Source: Actinokineospora enzanensis DSM 44649 | GTDB taxonomy: Bacteria; Actinomycetota; Actinomycetes; Mycobacteriales; Pseudonocardiaceae | Direction: 5' to 3' | Assembly: GCF_000374445.1 (NCBI RefSeq) | Contig: NZ_KB894423.1 | Coordinates: forward strand, 76,568-140,567 | DNA: 64,000 bases | Shown here: one piece after another, positions 20,763-30,525 of the stretch | Layout of the letters: the number at the start of each line of letters is the position of its first letter | Numbering within the stretch: position 1 is the first letter of the stretch | Translations under genes and position numbers: made by a program | Notes under the pieces: model-generated | The model's input: only the letters and a program-made list of their open reading frames with translations | Told to the model about the DNA's origin: nothing | Database searches by the model: none

Positions 20763-21914
20763 GTGACGTCGAGTACCCCGCCAGCCGCTCTGCCCGGCAA
20801 CCCGTACGGCCAGAACGGCGACCCGTACGCGGGGCAGCACGGGCAGTACGCGCCTCAGAACCACCCGCACGAGGCGCAGCAACAACAACAGCAGCAGCAC
20901 CAGGCCCCGCAGCCACATCCCCGGTCCGCAGGCGGCAGGCTCGACGACCTGCACGCCATCACCCAGCGGATCGCCGCGAACGTGGAGCGGGTGCTGGTCG
21001 GCAAGCCCGAGGTGGTGCGCACCGCCCTGGTCGCCCTGCTGGCCGAGGGTCACCTGCTGGTCGAGGACGTGCCGGGGGTGGGCAAGACCTCGCTGGCCAA
21101 GGCGCTGGCCAGGTCCATCGACTGCTCGGTGAGCCGCATCCAGTTCACCCCGGACCTGCTGCCCAGCGACGTCACCGGGGTGTCGATCTTCAACCGGCAG
21201 ACCAACGAGTTCGAGTTCCGGCCCGGCCCGGTGTTCGCCAACATCGTGGTCGGCGACGAGATCAACCGGGCCTCCCCGAAGACCCAGTCGGCGCTGCTGG
21301 AGTGCATGGAGGAGCACCAGGTCACGGTGGACGCGAACACCTACGACCTGCACTCGCCGTTCATGGTGATCGCCACCCAGAACCCGATCGAGATGGAGGG
21401 CACCTACGCGCTGCCCGAGGCCCAGCGGGACCGGTTCACCGCGCGGGTGTCCATCGGCTACCCGGACCCGCAGGCCGAGCTGGCCATGGTGGACGAGCAC
21501 GCCGGGCACGACGTGTTCGCCACGCTGCGCCCGGTCTCGGACGCCGACCAGGTGCGGGCGATGATCGAGACGGTGCGCGCGGTGCAGATCGCCCAGGAGG
21601 TGCGCCGGTACGCGGTGGAGCTGGTGTCCGCGACCCGGCGGCTGTCCGAGATCCGGATCGGCGCCTCGCCCCGCTCGACGCTGCACCTGGTGCGCGCGGC
21701 GCGGGCGCAGGCGGCGCTGTCCGGCCGCGACTTCGTGGTGCCCGACGATCTACATGTGGTGGCGATCCCGGTGTTGGCGCACCGGCTGGTGCTGACCCCG
21801 GAGGCGCAGGCCTCCCGCCGCTCGCCCGCCGAGCTGGTGCGCGGCCTGATCCAGCGCGTACCGGTCCCCCAGGCAGCCCCGGAAATGGGCGCCCAATGGT
21901 CAGTGCGGCGTTGA
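20763..21914 (+). CDS. MoxR-family AAA+ ATPase
   Basis: A 383-aa AAA+ chaperone-like ATPase. MoxR proteins work with DUF58/VWA partners to assemble or activate other protein complexes. After a ~60-residue disordered N-terminus rich in Gln (a run of nine), the core shows the Walker A VEDVPGVGKTS (GVGKT at 105-109), a VVGDEINRASPKTQ Walker B, the sensor ATQNPIEMEGTY and ALPEAQRDRF. The GTG at 20763 is preceded by AGGAGG. It heads an operon with the DUF58 and transglutaminase genes, the standard MoxR neighbourhood. Confidence 0.93.
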   Translation: MTSSTPPAALPGNPYGQNGDPYAGQHGQYAPQNHPHEAQQQQQQQHQAPQPHPRSAGGRLDDLHAITQRIAANVERVLVGKPEVVRTALVALLAEGHLLVEDVPGVGKTSLAKALARSIDCSVSRIQFTPDLLPSDVTGVSIFNRQTNEFEFRPGPVFANIVVGDEINRASPKTQSALLECMEEHQVTVDANTYDLHSPFMVIATQNPIEMEGTYALPEAQRDRFTARVSIGYPDPQAELAMVDEHAGHDVFATLRPVSDADQVRAMIETVRAVQIAQEVRRYAVELVSATRRLSEIRIGASPRSTLHLVRAARAQAALSGRDFVVPDDLHVVAIPVLAHRLVLTPEAQASRRSPAELVRGLIQRVPVPQAAPEMGAQWSVRR

Positions 21915-22086
21915 ATTTCTTCCCACCACCCACCCCCTCGTCCCCACCCGGCACCGTCCCCGACCTGGCACCATTCCGGCCACCATCGCGGCAGGGTCGT
22001 CACCGGACGCGGTGCCCGGCCACCACGGCACGAACCCGCGGAACGCCGCCTGATCCCCGCCCCGGTGACCGTTCCGCCCCGACCTA

Positions 22087-22126
22087 CTGAACACCCGTCT
22101 CGCAGACTGAACGCCCGTCCCGCAGA
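22087..22126 (+). repeat. 20-bp tandem duplication between moxR and the DUF58 gene
   Basis: Two adjacent 20-nt copies (22087-22106 and 22107-22126) differ at two positions. They lie in the 246-nt spacer, ahead of the DUF58 ribosome-binding site. No function is evident. Confidence 0.7.
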
Positions 22127-22160
22127 GCCAAGGAGTGCGCCGAATGCCGGGAGACCTCTG

Positions 22161-23426
22161 ATGCGCGGGGCGCTGTCCGGGCTGACGACCCGGGGCCGGT
22201 GTCTGCTCGCGGCCGGGCTGGCCGCCGCGCTGTGCTCGATCATGCTGAACGAACGCGACCTGCTGCGCGTGTCGGTGTTCGTGGTGGCCCTGCCGCTGTT
22301 GGTGTGCGTGCTGACCGCGATGACCCGGGTGGGGCTGCACGCCCAGCGGCACATCGCGCCCGGCCGGGTGCCGGTGGGCGGGCGGGCCGAGGTGGCGCTG
22401 TCGGTGTACAGCACGGGCAGGCTGCCCACGGTGGGGCTGCTGGTGGCGGACGGGGTGCCGTACGCGCTGGGCGGCAAGCCGCGGTTCCTGATCGAGCACC
22501 TGCCCCGGCACACCGGCACGCAGCTCCGGTACTCGCTGCAGCCGATGCTGCGCGGCATCCAGCAGCTGGGTCCGTTGAAGGCGACGGTGACCGACCCGTT
22601 CGGGCTGGCCGAGTTCGAGCGCGAGCTGGCGGGCACGTCGCGGCTGGTGGTGGTGCCCAGGGTGGTGCCGCTCAACGGCGTGCCGGGCGGGTCCGGGCTG
22701 GGCTCCGGCGAGGACGGCTCGGTGCGGCTGAACGCGGGCCAGGGCGAGGACGACGCGGTGGTGCGCCCGTACCGGCAGGGCGACGACCTGCGCAAGGTGC
22801 ACTGGCGCTCGACCGCCAAGCGCGACGAGATGATGGTGCGGGTCGAGGAGAGCCCGTGGCGGGGCGGCACCACGGTGCTGCTGGACCACCGGATCGCCGG
22901 ACACCGCGGCGTGGGCGCGGCCTCCAGTCTGGAGTGGGCGGTGTCGTTCGCCGCCAGCGTGTGCGTCCACCTGCACCGGCACGGCCACCCGGTGCGGCTG
23001 GTCACCGAGAGCGGCAGCGTGCTGGTCAGTGACGCGGGCGACGGCGGGCACAGCGACACCGCGGTGCTGGACGCGCTGGCCGCGCTGCAGCCGGTGCACC
23101 AGCCGGACATCTCGTGCCCGGTCGACCCGGGCCACGGGCAGGAGCTGGTGGCGATCCTGGGCGCGGCGTCCCCGGACTCGATCAGCAAGCTGATCCGCTA
23201 CCGCACCCGGGGCGTGCGCAGCCTGGCGGTGCTGCTGGACACCCCGCGCTGGGGCGCGGGCGACGGCCCGGACGTGGACCCGCAGGCCACCGCGGCGCTG
23301 CTGGGCGCGGCGGGCTGGGGCGTGACCATCGCCCGGCCGGACGTGCCGATGTCGCACGTGTGGTCGAGCATCTGCCGCACCGGCACCCGCCGGGGCGACT
23401 CCATGATCGCGGGGACGGGCGCGTGA
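22161..23426 (+). CDS. DUF58 domain membrane protein
   Basis: A 421-aa protein usually partnered with MoxR ATPases. Two hydrophobic segments lie near the N-terminus (CLLAAGLAAALCSIML and VSVFVVALPLLVCVLTAM). The DUF58 core contains the signature RPYRQGDDLRKVHWRSTAKRDEMMVRVEE. The C-terminal part resembles a VWA-like fold. The ATG at 22161 follows GGGAGA; an upstream in-frame ATG at 22065 lacks conservation. Its stop overlaps the next GTG by 4 nt. Confidence 0.9.
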   Translation: MRGALSGLTTRGRCLLAAGLAAALCSIMLNERDLLRVSVFVVALPLLVCVLTAMTRVGLHAQRHIAPGRVPVGGRAEVALSVYSTGRLPTVGLLVADGVPYALGGKPRFLIEHLPRHTGTQLRYSLQPMLRGIQQLGPLKATVTDPFGLAEFERELAGTSRLVVVPRVVPLNGVPGGSGLGSGEDGSVRLNAGQGEDDAVVRPYRQGDDLRKVHWRSTAKRDEMMVRVEESPWRGGTTVLLDHRIAGHRGVGAASSLEWAVSFAASVCVHLHRHGHPVRLVTESGSVLVSDAGDGGHSDTAVLDALAALQPVHQPDISCPVDPGHGQELVAILGAASPDSISKLIRYRTRGVRSLAVLLDTPRWGAGDGPDVDPQATAALLGAAGWGVTIARPDVPMSHVWSSICRTGTRRGDSMIAGTGA

Positions 23427-25819
23427 GCGAGCGGATGACGCCCCAGGCGCAGTGGTCGACCACGGTCACGCCGGTCGTGGCCGCGGCCACGACGCTGTGC
23501 GCGTCGACCGCGCTGTCCGGGGTGATCGACGGCGCCCGCTGGCTGGGGCACGCGGGGATCGCGGTGGTGCTGGTGACCGCGGTAGGCCTTGGCCTGCGGG
23601 CCATGCGCACGCCGACCCTGCTGGTGGTGCTGGCGCAGCTGCTGACCCTGTTGTTCCTGCTGGTCGCGCTGTTCACGGACAACGGGATCCTGGGGATCCT
23701 GCCCGGCCCGAAGGCGTTCGATGACCTGGGCTCGGTGCTGTCGGCCTCGGTGGAGACGGTGCGCACGGGCGTGCCGCCGGTACCCGAGAGCAGACCGATC
23801 CTGTGCCTGGTGGTGATCGCGATCGGCCTGGTCGCGGTGCTGGTGGACACCCTGGCGGTGGCGGCGGGCACGCCCGCGGCCTGCGGTCTGGTGCTGCTGT
23901 GCGTGTACGCGGTGCCCGCGTCGCTGGCCGACGAGCTGCTGCCGTGGTGGTCGTTCGTGCTGGGCGCCGGGTCGTTCGCGGCGCTGCTGGCGGTGGACGG
24001 CACGCACCGGCACCGGCTGTGGCGCAACCGGCCGACGATGCCCACCCGGGGCACCGGGTTCGGCTCGCCGCTGGCGATGGTGTCGGCCGCGCTGGTGCTG
24101 GGCCTGGCGGCGGGCGGGTTGATCACCGGTATCGGCACGGTCGGCAGCCTGCCCGGCGGCGGCAAGGGCACCGGCGACGGCGGCGGGCTGGCGCTCAAGC
24201 CGTTCACCAAGCTGCGCGGCATGCTCGACCAGGGCGACAACGTGGAGCTGCTGCGCGTGCGCGGCCTCGGCAACCAGCCCCGCTACCTGCGCGCGATGAC
24301 GCTGCCCCGGTTCGAGAAGGACGGCGGCTGGGTGGCCTCGGACGGCCTGGCCACCAACATCCCGGCGCGCGGCGCGCTGCCCCCGGCAGCCGGGGACGAC
24401 GGCGCAGGCCCGCTGTCCCGGGTGGAGATCGAGCCGATCAACTACAAGGACCTCTGGGCGCCGGTCTACGGCACGCCGCGGGAGATGCGCGGCCTGCCCG
24501 ACGGCATGTTCTACGACCAGTCCGGCGGCATGGTGTTCTCGCCCAAGGAGAGGCGGCTCAACAAGTACACCGAGAACGCCGACCTGTCCGAGCCGGACGC
24601 GGCGACGCTGCGCGGGGCCAGCCGGGACTTCAGCGAGATCGACCCGGTCTACCTGGACGCGGACGGCATCGACCCGCAGGTGGTGGCCCTGGCCAAGCGG
24701 CTGACCGAGAACGCGCCGACCATGTTCGACCAGGTACTGGCGCTGAAGAACTACTTCGCCACCACCAACGGCTTCCGCTACGAGACCAAGACGGCGCTCA
24801 CCTCGGACGAGAACGCGCTCAAGGAGTTCCTGTTCGGCGCCAAGACCGGCTACTGCGAGCAGTACGCCTCGGCGATGGCGATCCTGACCCGCGCGGCGGG
24901 CATCCCGTCCCGGGTGGCGATCGGCTACACGGCGGGCTTCCTGTCCAACGACTACCGGTCGATCACCACCCAGGACGCGCACGCCTGGGTCGAGGTGTTC
25001 TTCCCGGACAGCGGCTGGGTCACCTTCGACCCGACACCGCTGTCCGACGGCCGCACCTACGACCCGCCGTACGTGAGCAGCACCCCGAGCAGCGGTTCGG
25101 CCCCGCCGGTGACCTCGGAGAAGATCCCGACCGCGCCCGCCACCACGCCCTCGGCGAAGCCGCAGGACAAGCCGGACGACAAGCAGCAGGCGGGCGGCGG
25201 CGACCAGCAGAACGTGCCTGCGGCGGCGTGGACGTGGCAGGTGTGGGTGACCATCGGCCTGGGCGGCCTGGCCGTCGCGCTGTTCCTGCTCACCCTCGCC
25301 CTGCGCGTCCGCCCGGCCCGCCCGGCGGCGATCGGGGTGGGCCTGCTGGCGGCGGTGTTCCTGCTGTCCCTGGTGTCCTGGTGGCTCAGCGCCCTGCTCG
25401 TGATCATGCTCCTGGCCGCCGTCCCGGCCATCATCCGCGACTGGCGACGCAGGCAGCGCAGGCACGCCCTGGCCGCGCACGACCCGACGGCCGCCTCGGC
25501 GGCCTGGGCGGAGCTGATGGCCGAGTCCTTCGACCGGGGCGCCGAGACGGCGGACTCGGACACGGTCCGCATCGCGGCCCGACGGCTGGCGAAGGAACAC
25601 AGCCTGGACGAGGGCAGCAGACAGGCACTGCGCACGGTCGTGGACTCGGTGGAACGCTCCTGGTACGGCGGCCGCGACGAACACGACCCCGAGCTGGCGC
25701 GCGCGTTCGACGAGGTGGTGCAGGGCATGCGCCGCTCGTCCCCACTGGACTGGCGCGGCCGCCTCCTGCCCCGCTCGGTCATGCGGGCCCGCAAACGCCG
25801 CCGCGACAACGAGGACTGA
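23423..25819 (+). CDS. Transglutaminase-like membrane protein (DUF3488/TgpA type)
   Basis: A 798-aa membrane protein. About six helices occupy residues 1-240. A large extracellular transglutaminase-core domain follows, with the predicted catalytic triad Cys478 (TGYCEQYAS), His520 (DAHAWVEV) and Asp536 (WVTFDPTP). A Lys/Gln/Pro linker leads to two more helices (near residue 610) and a cytoplasmic DUF4129-like tail. It is coupled to the DUF58 gene (GTGA). An ATG 12 nt downstream is an alternative start. It ends the moxR operon. Confidence 0.92.
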   Translation: MSERMTPQAQWSTTVTPVVAAATTLCASTALSGVIDGARWLGHAGIAVVLVTAVGLGLRAMRTPTLLVVLAQLLTLLFLLVALFTDNGILGILPGPKAFDDLGSVLSASVETVRTGVPPVPESRPILCLVVIAIGLVAVLVDTLAVAAGTPAACGLVLLCVYAVPASLADELLPWWSFVLGAGSFAALLAVDGTHRHRLWRNRPTMPTRGTGFGSPLAMVSAALVLGLAAGGLITGIGTVGSLPGGGKGTGDGGGLALKPFTKLRGMLDQGDNVELLRVRGLGNQPRYLRAMTLPRFEKDGGWVASDGLATNIPARGALPPAAGDDGAGPLSRVEIEPINYKDLWAPVYGTPREMRGLPDGMFYDQSGGMVFSPKERRLNKYTENADLSEPDAATLRGASRDFSEIDPVYLDADGIDPQVVALAKRLTENAPTMFDQVLALKNYFATTNGFRYETKTALTSDENALKEFLFGAKTGYCEQYASAMAILTRAAGIPSRVAIGYTAGFLSNDYRSITTQDAHAWVEVFFPDSGWVTFDPTPLSDGRTYDPPYVSSTPSSGSAPPVTSEKIPTAPATTPSAKPQDKPDDKQQAGGGDQQNVPAAAWTWQVWVTIGLGGLAVALFLLTLALRVRPARPAAIGVGLLAAVFLLSLVSWWLSALLVIMLLAAVPAIIRDWRRRQRRHALAAHDPTAASAAWAELMAESFDRGAETADSDTVRIAARRLAKEHSLDEGSRQALRTVVDSVERSWYGGRDEHDPELARAFDEVVQGMRRSSPLDWRGRLLPRSVMRARKRRRDNED

Positions 25820-25823
25820 CCGC

Positions 25824-25872
25824 ACGAGAGAGAGGGCCTGCCCCGGCGTTCGGGGCAGGCCCTCTCTCTCGT
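25824..25872. terminator. Strong hairpin terminator after the moxR operon
   Basis: A perfect 22-bp stem (25824-25845 with 25851-25872) with a 5-nt loop begins five nt after the transglutaminase stop. It lies between convergent genes. Confidence 0.9.
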
Positions 25873-26006
25873 TCACATGTCATTCCCACTTGGACCGGAG
25901 GCCGCCTTCCCACCTCGCCCGGCTCGGTGGGAAGCGCTCGACCGCATCGGCCCAGCCAGGCCCGAGCCGGGCAGAACGCCCGCACCGGCCGACATGGGCT
26001 GGAAAT

Positions 26007-26044
26007 GGTCGAGCGCCGAGACCCAGCGGGTTCGGCGCTCGACC
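26007..26044 (-). terminator. Hairpin terminator after the DUF3040 gene
   Basis: A perfect 13-bp stem (26007-26019 with 26032-26044) with a 12-nt loop lies 24 nt past the DUF3040 stop on the minus strand, followed by ATTTCC. A weaker 9-bp hairpin is at 25906-25934. Confidence 0.75.
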
Positions 26045-26067
26045 AAATAGTGCCCGAGGGGGACTAT

Positions 26068-26472
26068 CTAGCGTTCCTCGTCGAAGCGCTTCTTGAAGCG
26101 CTCCTCCATGCGTTGCGAGAACGAGCTACGGCGGTGGGCGGTGGCGCCGCCCTGTCCGCCCGCCGACTGACCCGACTCCGGCTCGGAGCCGCCCTGGCGC
26201 AAGGCCGTCAGGGTCAGCAGCGCGCCGCCGAACATCACCAGGAAGCCGAACAGGCTCACCACGGGGATACCGGCGGGCTTGAACGGCAGCATCACACCGA
26301 ACACGAGGAACGCCACGCCAACGACGAACAGGATGATGCCCTGCAGTCGACGCCGTCGAGACGGCTTGCGTAGGCGTGCCCCGCGGACGGTGGAGGCGAA
26401 CTTGGGGTCCTCGGCGTAGAGCGCGCGCTCGATCTGGTCGAGCAGTCGCTGCTCCTGCTCGGAGAGTGGCAT
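26068..26472 (-). CDS. DUF3040 domain membrane protein
   Basis: A 134-aa actinobacteria-specific membrane protein. It begins MPLSEQEQRLLDQIERALYAEDPKFAS, the conserved DUF3040 start. A basic stretch (RLRKPSRRRRLQ) is followed by two membrane helices (IILFVVGVAFLVFGVML and VVSLFGFLVMFGGALLTL) and a polar C-terminus ending in a charged helix (SFSQRMEERFKKRFDEER). GGAGGAGGAACGT precedes the ATG. No function is established for the family. Confidence 0.9.
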   Translation of the reverse strand: MPLSEQEQRLLDQIERALYAEDPKFASTVRGARLRKPSRRRRLQGIILFVVGVAFLVFGVMLPFKPAGIPVVSLFGFLVMFGGALLTLTALRQGGSEPESGQSAGGQGGATAHRRSSFSQRMEERFKKRFDEER

Positions 26473-26605
26473 ACGTTCCTCCTCCGGAACAGCGGTCGCG
26501 GGGCGCCGGCGATCACGGTTTCCGCCGGACCCGGCGGGCACTCCTCGGTGGGGGTGTCGCTTCCAGGATACGGGGCGTTTCCCCTGCCGACTACCCGATC
26601 CCGCA

Positions 26606-28624
26606 TCACGTCGCGGCCACTGTCGCGGGTCCGCCACCGTCGCCGGGCCCGGTGTCCTCCGTCCGGGGTAGCGCGCCCCCCTCGTGGCGGCGTTGCGCGT
26701 CCGATCGGTCACGCTCGGCTCCCGTCGCGATAGGGGCCCCGACCAGGGGTTCCGGAATCGCGAAGGCGTCCACCAGCACCCCGGCATAGGGGCGCAGCCC
26801 GGCGCACAACCGGTTGACCGCCCCGGTGACGGCCTTGGCCCGCGCGGTGCTCAGCCGACCGTGGCCGAGGAACCAGTCGAGATCGGACTCGACCGCGGCC
26901 AGCACGTGCAGGTCGCACACCCGGTCCAGCAGGTCGGCGGCGGCCGGGTCGGGGCAACGGTCGATCGCGGCGACGAACGCCTCCAGCACTATCCGCTCCA
27001 CGTGCACACGCGCGGCCCGCAGCACGTGGTCCTGGGCGGAGTTGAACACCTCGAAGGCGTCCGCGCCGGGTTCACCCGCCCGGCGCAGCCTGCGGGCGAG
27101 GGTGTCCAGCACGTGCTTCTCCCGGTCCTCGAACAACCGCAGGTGCCATCCGCGGTCGAGCAGGTCGGTCTTCTCGTCGTCCGGGGTGACGGCGCGCACC
27201 AGGCGTTCGATCAGCGACCGGGCGGCGGTGCGCTCGATGACGGTGCCCATGAACTGCTCGGCGATGAACCGGGCCATGCCGACGCTGCCCAGCTCGTGCA
27301 GGTCCTGCCGGTAGCCGGTCAGCAGGCCCTTGGCGACGAGCTGGTGCAGCACGGTGTTGTCGCCCTCGAACGTGGTGAACACGTCGGTGTCGGCCTTGAG
27401 CTGCGGGAGCCGGTTCTCGGCGAGGTAGCCCGCGCCGCCGCAGGCCTCCCGGCAGGTCTGGATCGTCCGGGTGGCGTGCCAGGTCGCGGTGGCCTTCAGC
27501 CCGGCCGCCCGGGACTCCAGCTCGCGCTGCCGCCGGTCGTCGTGCTCGGCACCGGCAAGCTCGTGCAGCCTGGTGACGAGTTCCTCCTGGGCGAAGTGCA
27601 ACGCGTAGGTGGTTGCCAGGGCGGGCAGCAGCTTGCGCTGATGGGCGAGGTAGTCGAGCAGCACGACCTCGTCGTCCGAGTCCGGCCGTGTGAACTGCCT
27701 GCGAACCAACCCGTACCGGATGGCGATGGCGAGCGCGCTCTTGGTCGCGCTGCCCGCCGCGCCCGCGACGCTGATCCGGCCGCGGATGAGCGTGCCCAGC
27801 ATGGTGAAGAACCGGCGCGAGTCGCTCTCGATCGAACTGGTGTAGGTGCCGTCCTCGGTGACGTCGCCGTAGCGGTTGAGAAGTGCCTCGCGCGGGACGC
27901 GCAGGTGGTCGAACCACAGGCGCCCGTTGTCGACGCCGTTGAGCCCGGCCTTCCGTCCGCAGTCCTCGATCCGCACGCCCGGGACCGGCTCGCCGTCGTC
28001 GTCACGGATCCGCGCGAACAGCGCGTGCACCCCGCGCTCGCGCCCGTCGACGATCAACTGGGCGAACACCACGGCGGCCCGTCCATCCCTGGCCGCGTTG
28101 CCGATGTAGTCCTTGCGCGCGGCCTCGTGCGGGGTGTTGATCACGAACTCGCCGGTGTCCGGGTCGTGGGTGGCGGTGGTGCGCAGGTGCTGCACGTCGG
28201 AGCCGTGCCCGGTCTCGGTCATGGCGAAGCAGCCGGGCAGGTCCAGCGAGATGATGTCGCGCAGGTACCGCTCGTGGTGCCGCTCGGTGCCCAGCGCCTC
28301 GACCGCGCCGCCGAACAGTCCCCATTGGACGCCCGCCTTGACCATCAGGGACAGGTCGCCGAAGCCGAGCATCTCGAACGAGGTCAGCGTCGCCCCGGTG
28401 TCCCCCTCGCCGCCGTAGCGGGTGGGGAAACCGTGCCGAGGGTAGCCCGCCTTGGCCAGGGCGCGGAGCTCGTCGAGGACCTGGGCGCGGTGTTGTTCGG
28501 TGGTCAGGTCGTGGGTCGACGGCGACGGGAACGCGGCCATCCGCTCGCGGGCATCGCGCCGGATATCGCCCCAGCGGCCGTCGAGCAGCTCGGTCAACGC
28601 CCCGGTCAGGTCCTGGTCTGCCAT
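26606..28624 (-). CDS. Acyl-CoA oxidase/dehydrogenase family flavoprotein
   Basis: A 672-aa enzyme of the acyl-CoA dehydrogenase superfamily, most like acyl-CoA oxidases because it continues into a helical C-terminal ACOX domain. FAD/substrate-binding text is FAMTETGHGSDVQHLRTTAT, with YIGNAA after it. The C-terminal signature is CREACGGAGYLAENRLPQLKAD, given in parts as EACGGAGY and TFEGDNTVLHQLVAKGLL. It is predicted to introduce the 2,3 double bond in acyl-CoA. The ATG follows GGAGGG. The last ~35 residues are unconserved. It is divergent from the PHP gene. Confidence 0.88.
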   Translation of the reverse strand: MADQDLTGALTELLDGRWGDIRRDARERMAAFPSPSTHDLTTEQHRAQVLDELRALAKAGYPRHGFPTRYGGEGDTGATLTSFEMLGFGDLSLMVKAGVQWGLFGGAVEALGTERHHERYLRDIISLDLPGCFAMTETGHGSDVQHLRTTATHDPDTGEFVINTPHEAARKDYIGNAARDGRAAVVFAQLIVDGRERGVHALFARIRDDDGEPVPGVRIEDCGRKAGLNGVDNGRLWFDHLRVPREALLNRYGDVTEDGTYTSSIESDSRRFFTMLGTLIRGRISVAGAAGSATKSALAIAIRYGLVRRQFTRPDSDDEVVLLDYLAHQRKLLPALATTYALHFAQEELVTRLHELAGAEHDDRRQRELESRAAGLKATATWHATRTIQTCREACGGAGYLAENRLPQLKADTDVFTTFEGDNTVLHQLVAKGLLTGYRQDLHELGSVGMARFIAEQFMGTVIERTAARSLIERLVRAVTPDDEKTDLLDRGWHLRLFEDREKHVLDTLARRLRRAGEPGADAFEVFNSAQDHVLRAARVHVERIVLEAFVAAIDRCPDPAAADLLDRVCDLHVLAAVESDLDWFLGHGRLSTARAKAVTGAVNRLCAGLRPYAGVLVDAFAIPEPLVGAPIATGAERDRSDAQRRHEGGALPRTEDTGPGDGGGPATVAAT

Positions 28625-28720
28625 GGTGTCCCTCCTCGATCGTGCGTCCCCGACGCTATCCGCGGCGGCACCGGGCCGCCGACCGTGCGGCCGTCGGCCC
28701 GGTACGGTTTCCTGTGCGGC

Positions 28721-29740
28721 ATGGATCCTGTGGCCGCGCTCAAGCAGATCGCGCTGTTCCTGGAGCGGTCCGGCGCGCCATCGGGCAAGGTCCGCGCGTT
28801 CCGCCGGGCCGCGGCGGTGATCGAGGAGCTGCCCCCGGACGAGCTGGCCGAGCACGTCCGGGCGGGCACGCTGACCCGGCTGTCCGGCATCGGCCAGGCC
28901 ATCTCCACGGTCGTCACCGAGGCGGCCGCGGGCGGCGAGCCGAACTACCTGAAGAACCTGATGGCCGACGCGGGCAAACCGGTGGCGGGCGGCGAGGCCC
29001 TGCGCGCCGCGCTGAAGGGCGACTGCCACACCCATTCGGACTGGTCCGACGGCGGCAGCCCCATCGAGGAGATGGCCCGCGCCGCGATCGCCCTGGGCCA
29101 CGAGTGGATGGTCCTCACCGACCACTCCCCCCGCCTGCGGGTGGCCAACGGCCTGAGCGCCGACCGCCTGCGCCGCCAGCTGGAGGTGGTGGCGGAGCTG
29201 AACGTCGAGCTGGCCCCGTTCCTCATCCTCACCGGCATCGAGGTCGACATCCTGCTCGACGGCGCCCTGGACCAGGACGAGGCCCTGCTGGCCGAGCTGG
29301 ACGTGGTGGTCGCCAGCGTGCACTCCAAGCTGGCCATGCCCAGGGCCGAGATGACCGAGCGCATGCTCACCGCCATCGCCAACCCGCACGTCGACATCCT
29401 CGGCCACTGCACCGGCAGGCTGGTCACCCGCAAGTCCCGCCCGGAGTCCCAGTTCGACCCCAACGCGGTGTTCTCCGCCTGCGCCCAGTACGGCGTCGCC
29501 GTCGAGATCAACTCCCGCCCGGAACGCCTCGACCCGCCCCGCCGTCTCCTGCGCCTGGCCGCCGACCTCGGCTGCGCCTTCGCCATCGACAGCGACGCGC
29601 ACGCCCCCGGCCAGCTCGACTGGCTCCCCTACGGCTGCGAACGCGCGGAGGACTGCGGCATCGCCCCGGACCGCGTCATCAACACCTGCACGGCCGACGA
29701 CCTCCTGTCCGCCATCGCCGCCCGCCGCGGTCCGTACTAG
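28721..29740 (+). CDS. PHP-domain phosphoesterase with helix-hairpin-helix N-terminus (PolX-like)
   Basis: A 339-aa protein resembling the C-terminal part of PolX without the polymerase. Residues 1-90 look like the Pol-beta-type 8-kDa and HhH region (FRRAAAVIEELP, LTRLSGIGQAI). The PHP domain starts GDCHTHSDWSDGG and continues with LTDHSPRLRVANG, GIEVDIL, ASVHSKLAM, DILGHCTGR, VEINSRPERLDP and AIDSDAHAPG, giving the metal-ligand His/Asp set. A 3'-5' exonuclease or phosphoesterase role is the family inference. After about 29040 codons become strongly C-ending. Confidence 0.88.
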   Translation: MDPVAALKQIALFLERSGAPSGKVRAFRRAAAVIEELPPDELAEHVRAGTLTRLSGIGQAISTVVTEAAAGGEPNYLKNLMADAGKPVAGGEALRAALKGDCHTHSDWSDGGSPIEEMARAAIALGHEWMVLTDHSPRLRVANGLSADRLRRQLEVVAELNVELAPFLILTGIEVDILLDGALDQDEALLAELDVVVASVHSKLAMPRAEMTERMLTAIANPHVDILGHCTGRLVTRKSRPESQFDPNAVFSACAQYGVAVEINSRPERLDPPRRLLRLAADLGCAFAIDSDAHAPGQLDWLPYGCERAEDCGIAPDRVINTCTADDLLSAIAARRGPY

Positions 29741-29820
29741 TCCGTGTCAGCCCGGTGCGACCCGGCCCCGCGACCGCACCCCATCGAGCCACTCACACCA
29801 GCGGCGATCGCGGTGGGATG

Positions 29821-30273
29821 TCAGGCGCTGACCTCGGTCTTGCGTTCCACGGCGATCCCGAACTCCCGCAGCCCGTGCAGCAGCGCCGCCCGCCCCTCCG
29901 GCGACATCCGCTCCAGCACCTCGGCCATGTCCGCCCGCCGCGCGATCCGCAGCCGTTCCAGCAGCGCGCGGCCCTCGCCGGTGAGCACGATCTCGACCTC
30001 GCGCCGGTCGGTCGTGGCGGGTCGGCGGTCGAGGAGTCCGGCGGCCTGGAGCCGGTCGCACAGCCTGCTCGCGGAGGACGGGATGGTGCCCAGCTCCTCG
30101 GTGAGCCGGGTCAGGTTGATGGGCGCCAGCGTCTCCACGAAGTGCAGGGCGCGCAGCTGCATCGGCGGCACCTTGGGGTACACGTCGGCGTTCGCCCTGG
30201 TCAGGACCAGCCCCAGGGCCCGCGCCGCGGTCTCGACCTCGGCAACGTCATCCGCACCGGCTCCTACCACCAT
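29821..30273 (-). CDS. MarR-family transcriptional regulator
   Basis: A 150-aa winged-helix regulator. The recognition region LTRLTEELGTIPSSASRLCDRLQAAGLLDRRPATTDRREVEI, in parts LPSSASRLCDRL-type and RREVEIVLTGEGRALLERL, is typical MarR. I chose the ATG at 30273 because GAGAG lies upstream; an ATG at 30291 is possible. The upstream gap carries a half copy of the DnaA-box-like repeat (about 30352-30384). The target is unknown; the next gene upstream is the STAS gene of the partner-switching operon. Confidence 0.85.
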   Translation of the reverse strand: MVVGAGADDVAEVETAARALGLVLTRANADVYPKVPPMQLRALHFVETLAPINLTRLTEELGTIPSSASRLCDRLQAAGLLDRRPATTDRREVEIVLTGEGRALLERLRIARRADMAEVLERMSPEGRAALLHGLREFGIAVERKTEVSA

Positions 30274-30525
30274 GTCCCAACTCTCGCACATCGGCCCCCG
30301 CCCGAGCGCGCCCCACGCCACCCGGACATGGGCCACCGCCGCCCGCCCCGGTGTGCGAGTTGTCCACAACCCCCGCGATCCATGCACAGCTCACGACCGG
30401 GGGATATCGACAGCCGCCAAGATCGCCTAGCGTCCTCCCCATGGGGCCCGCCCCCCGGGATGGGCCGGGGGCTCGTCCACGCGCGCGCGAGATGGGACGG
30501 ACAGGGGCAGGGGCGAAAGGGCTGG

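Noticed and set aside
26000..26050. Possible small gene between the moxR operon and DUF3040
   Set aside because: The apparent structure is explained by terminators; no start with a ribosome-binding site is present.
30345..30390. DnaA-box-like TTGTCCACA upstream of the MarR gene as a possible origin element
   Set aside because: A single site with no cluster of boxes, no AT-rich region and no dnaA/dnaN nearby; it fits the dispersed repeat family instead.
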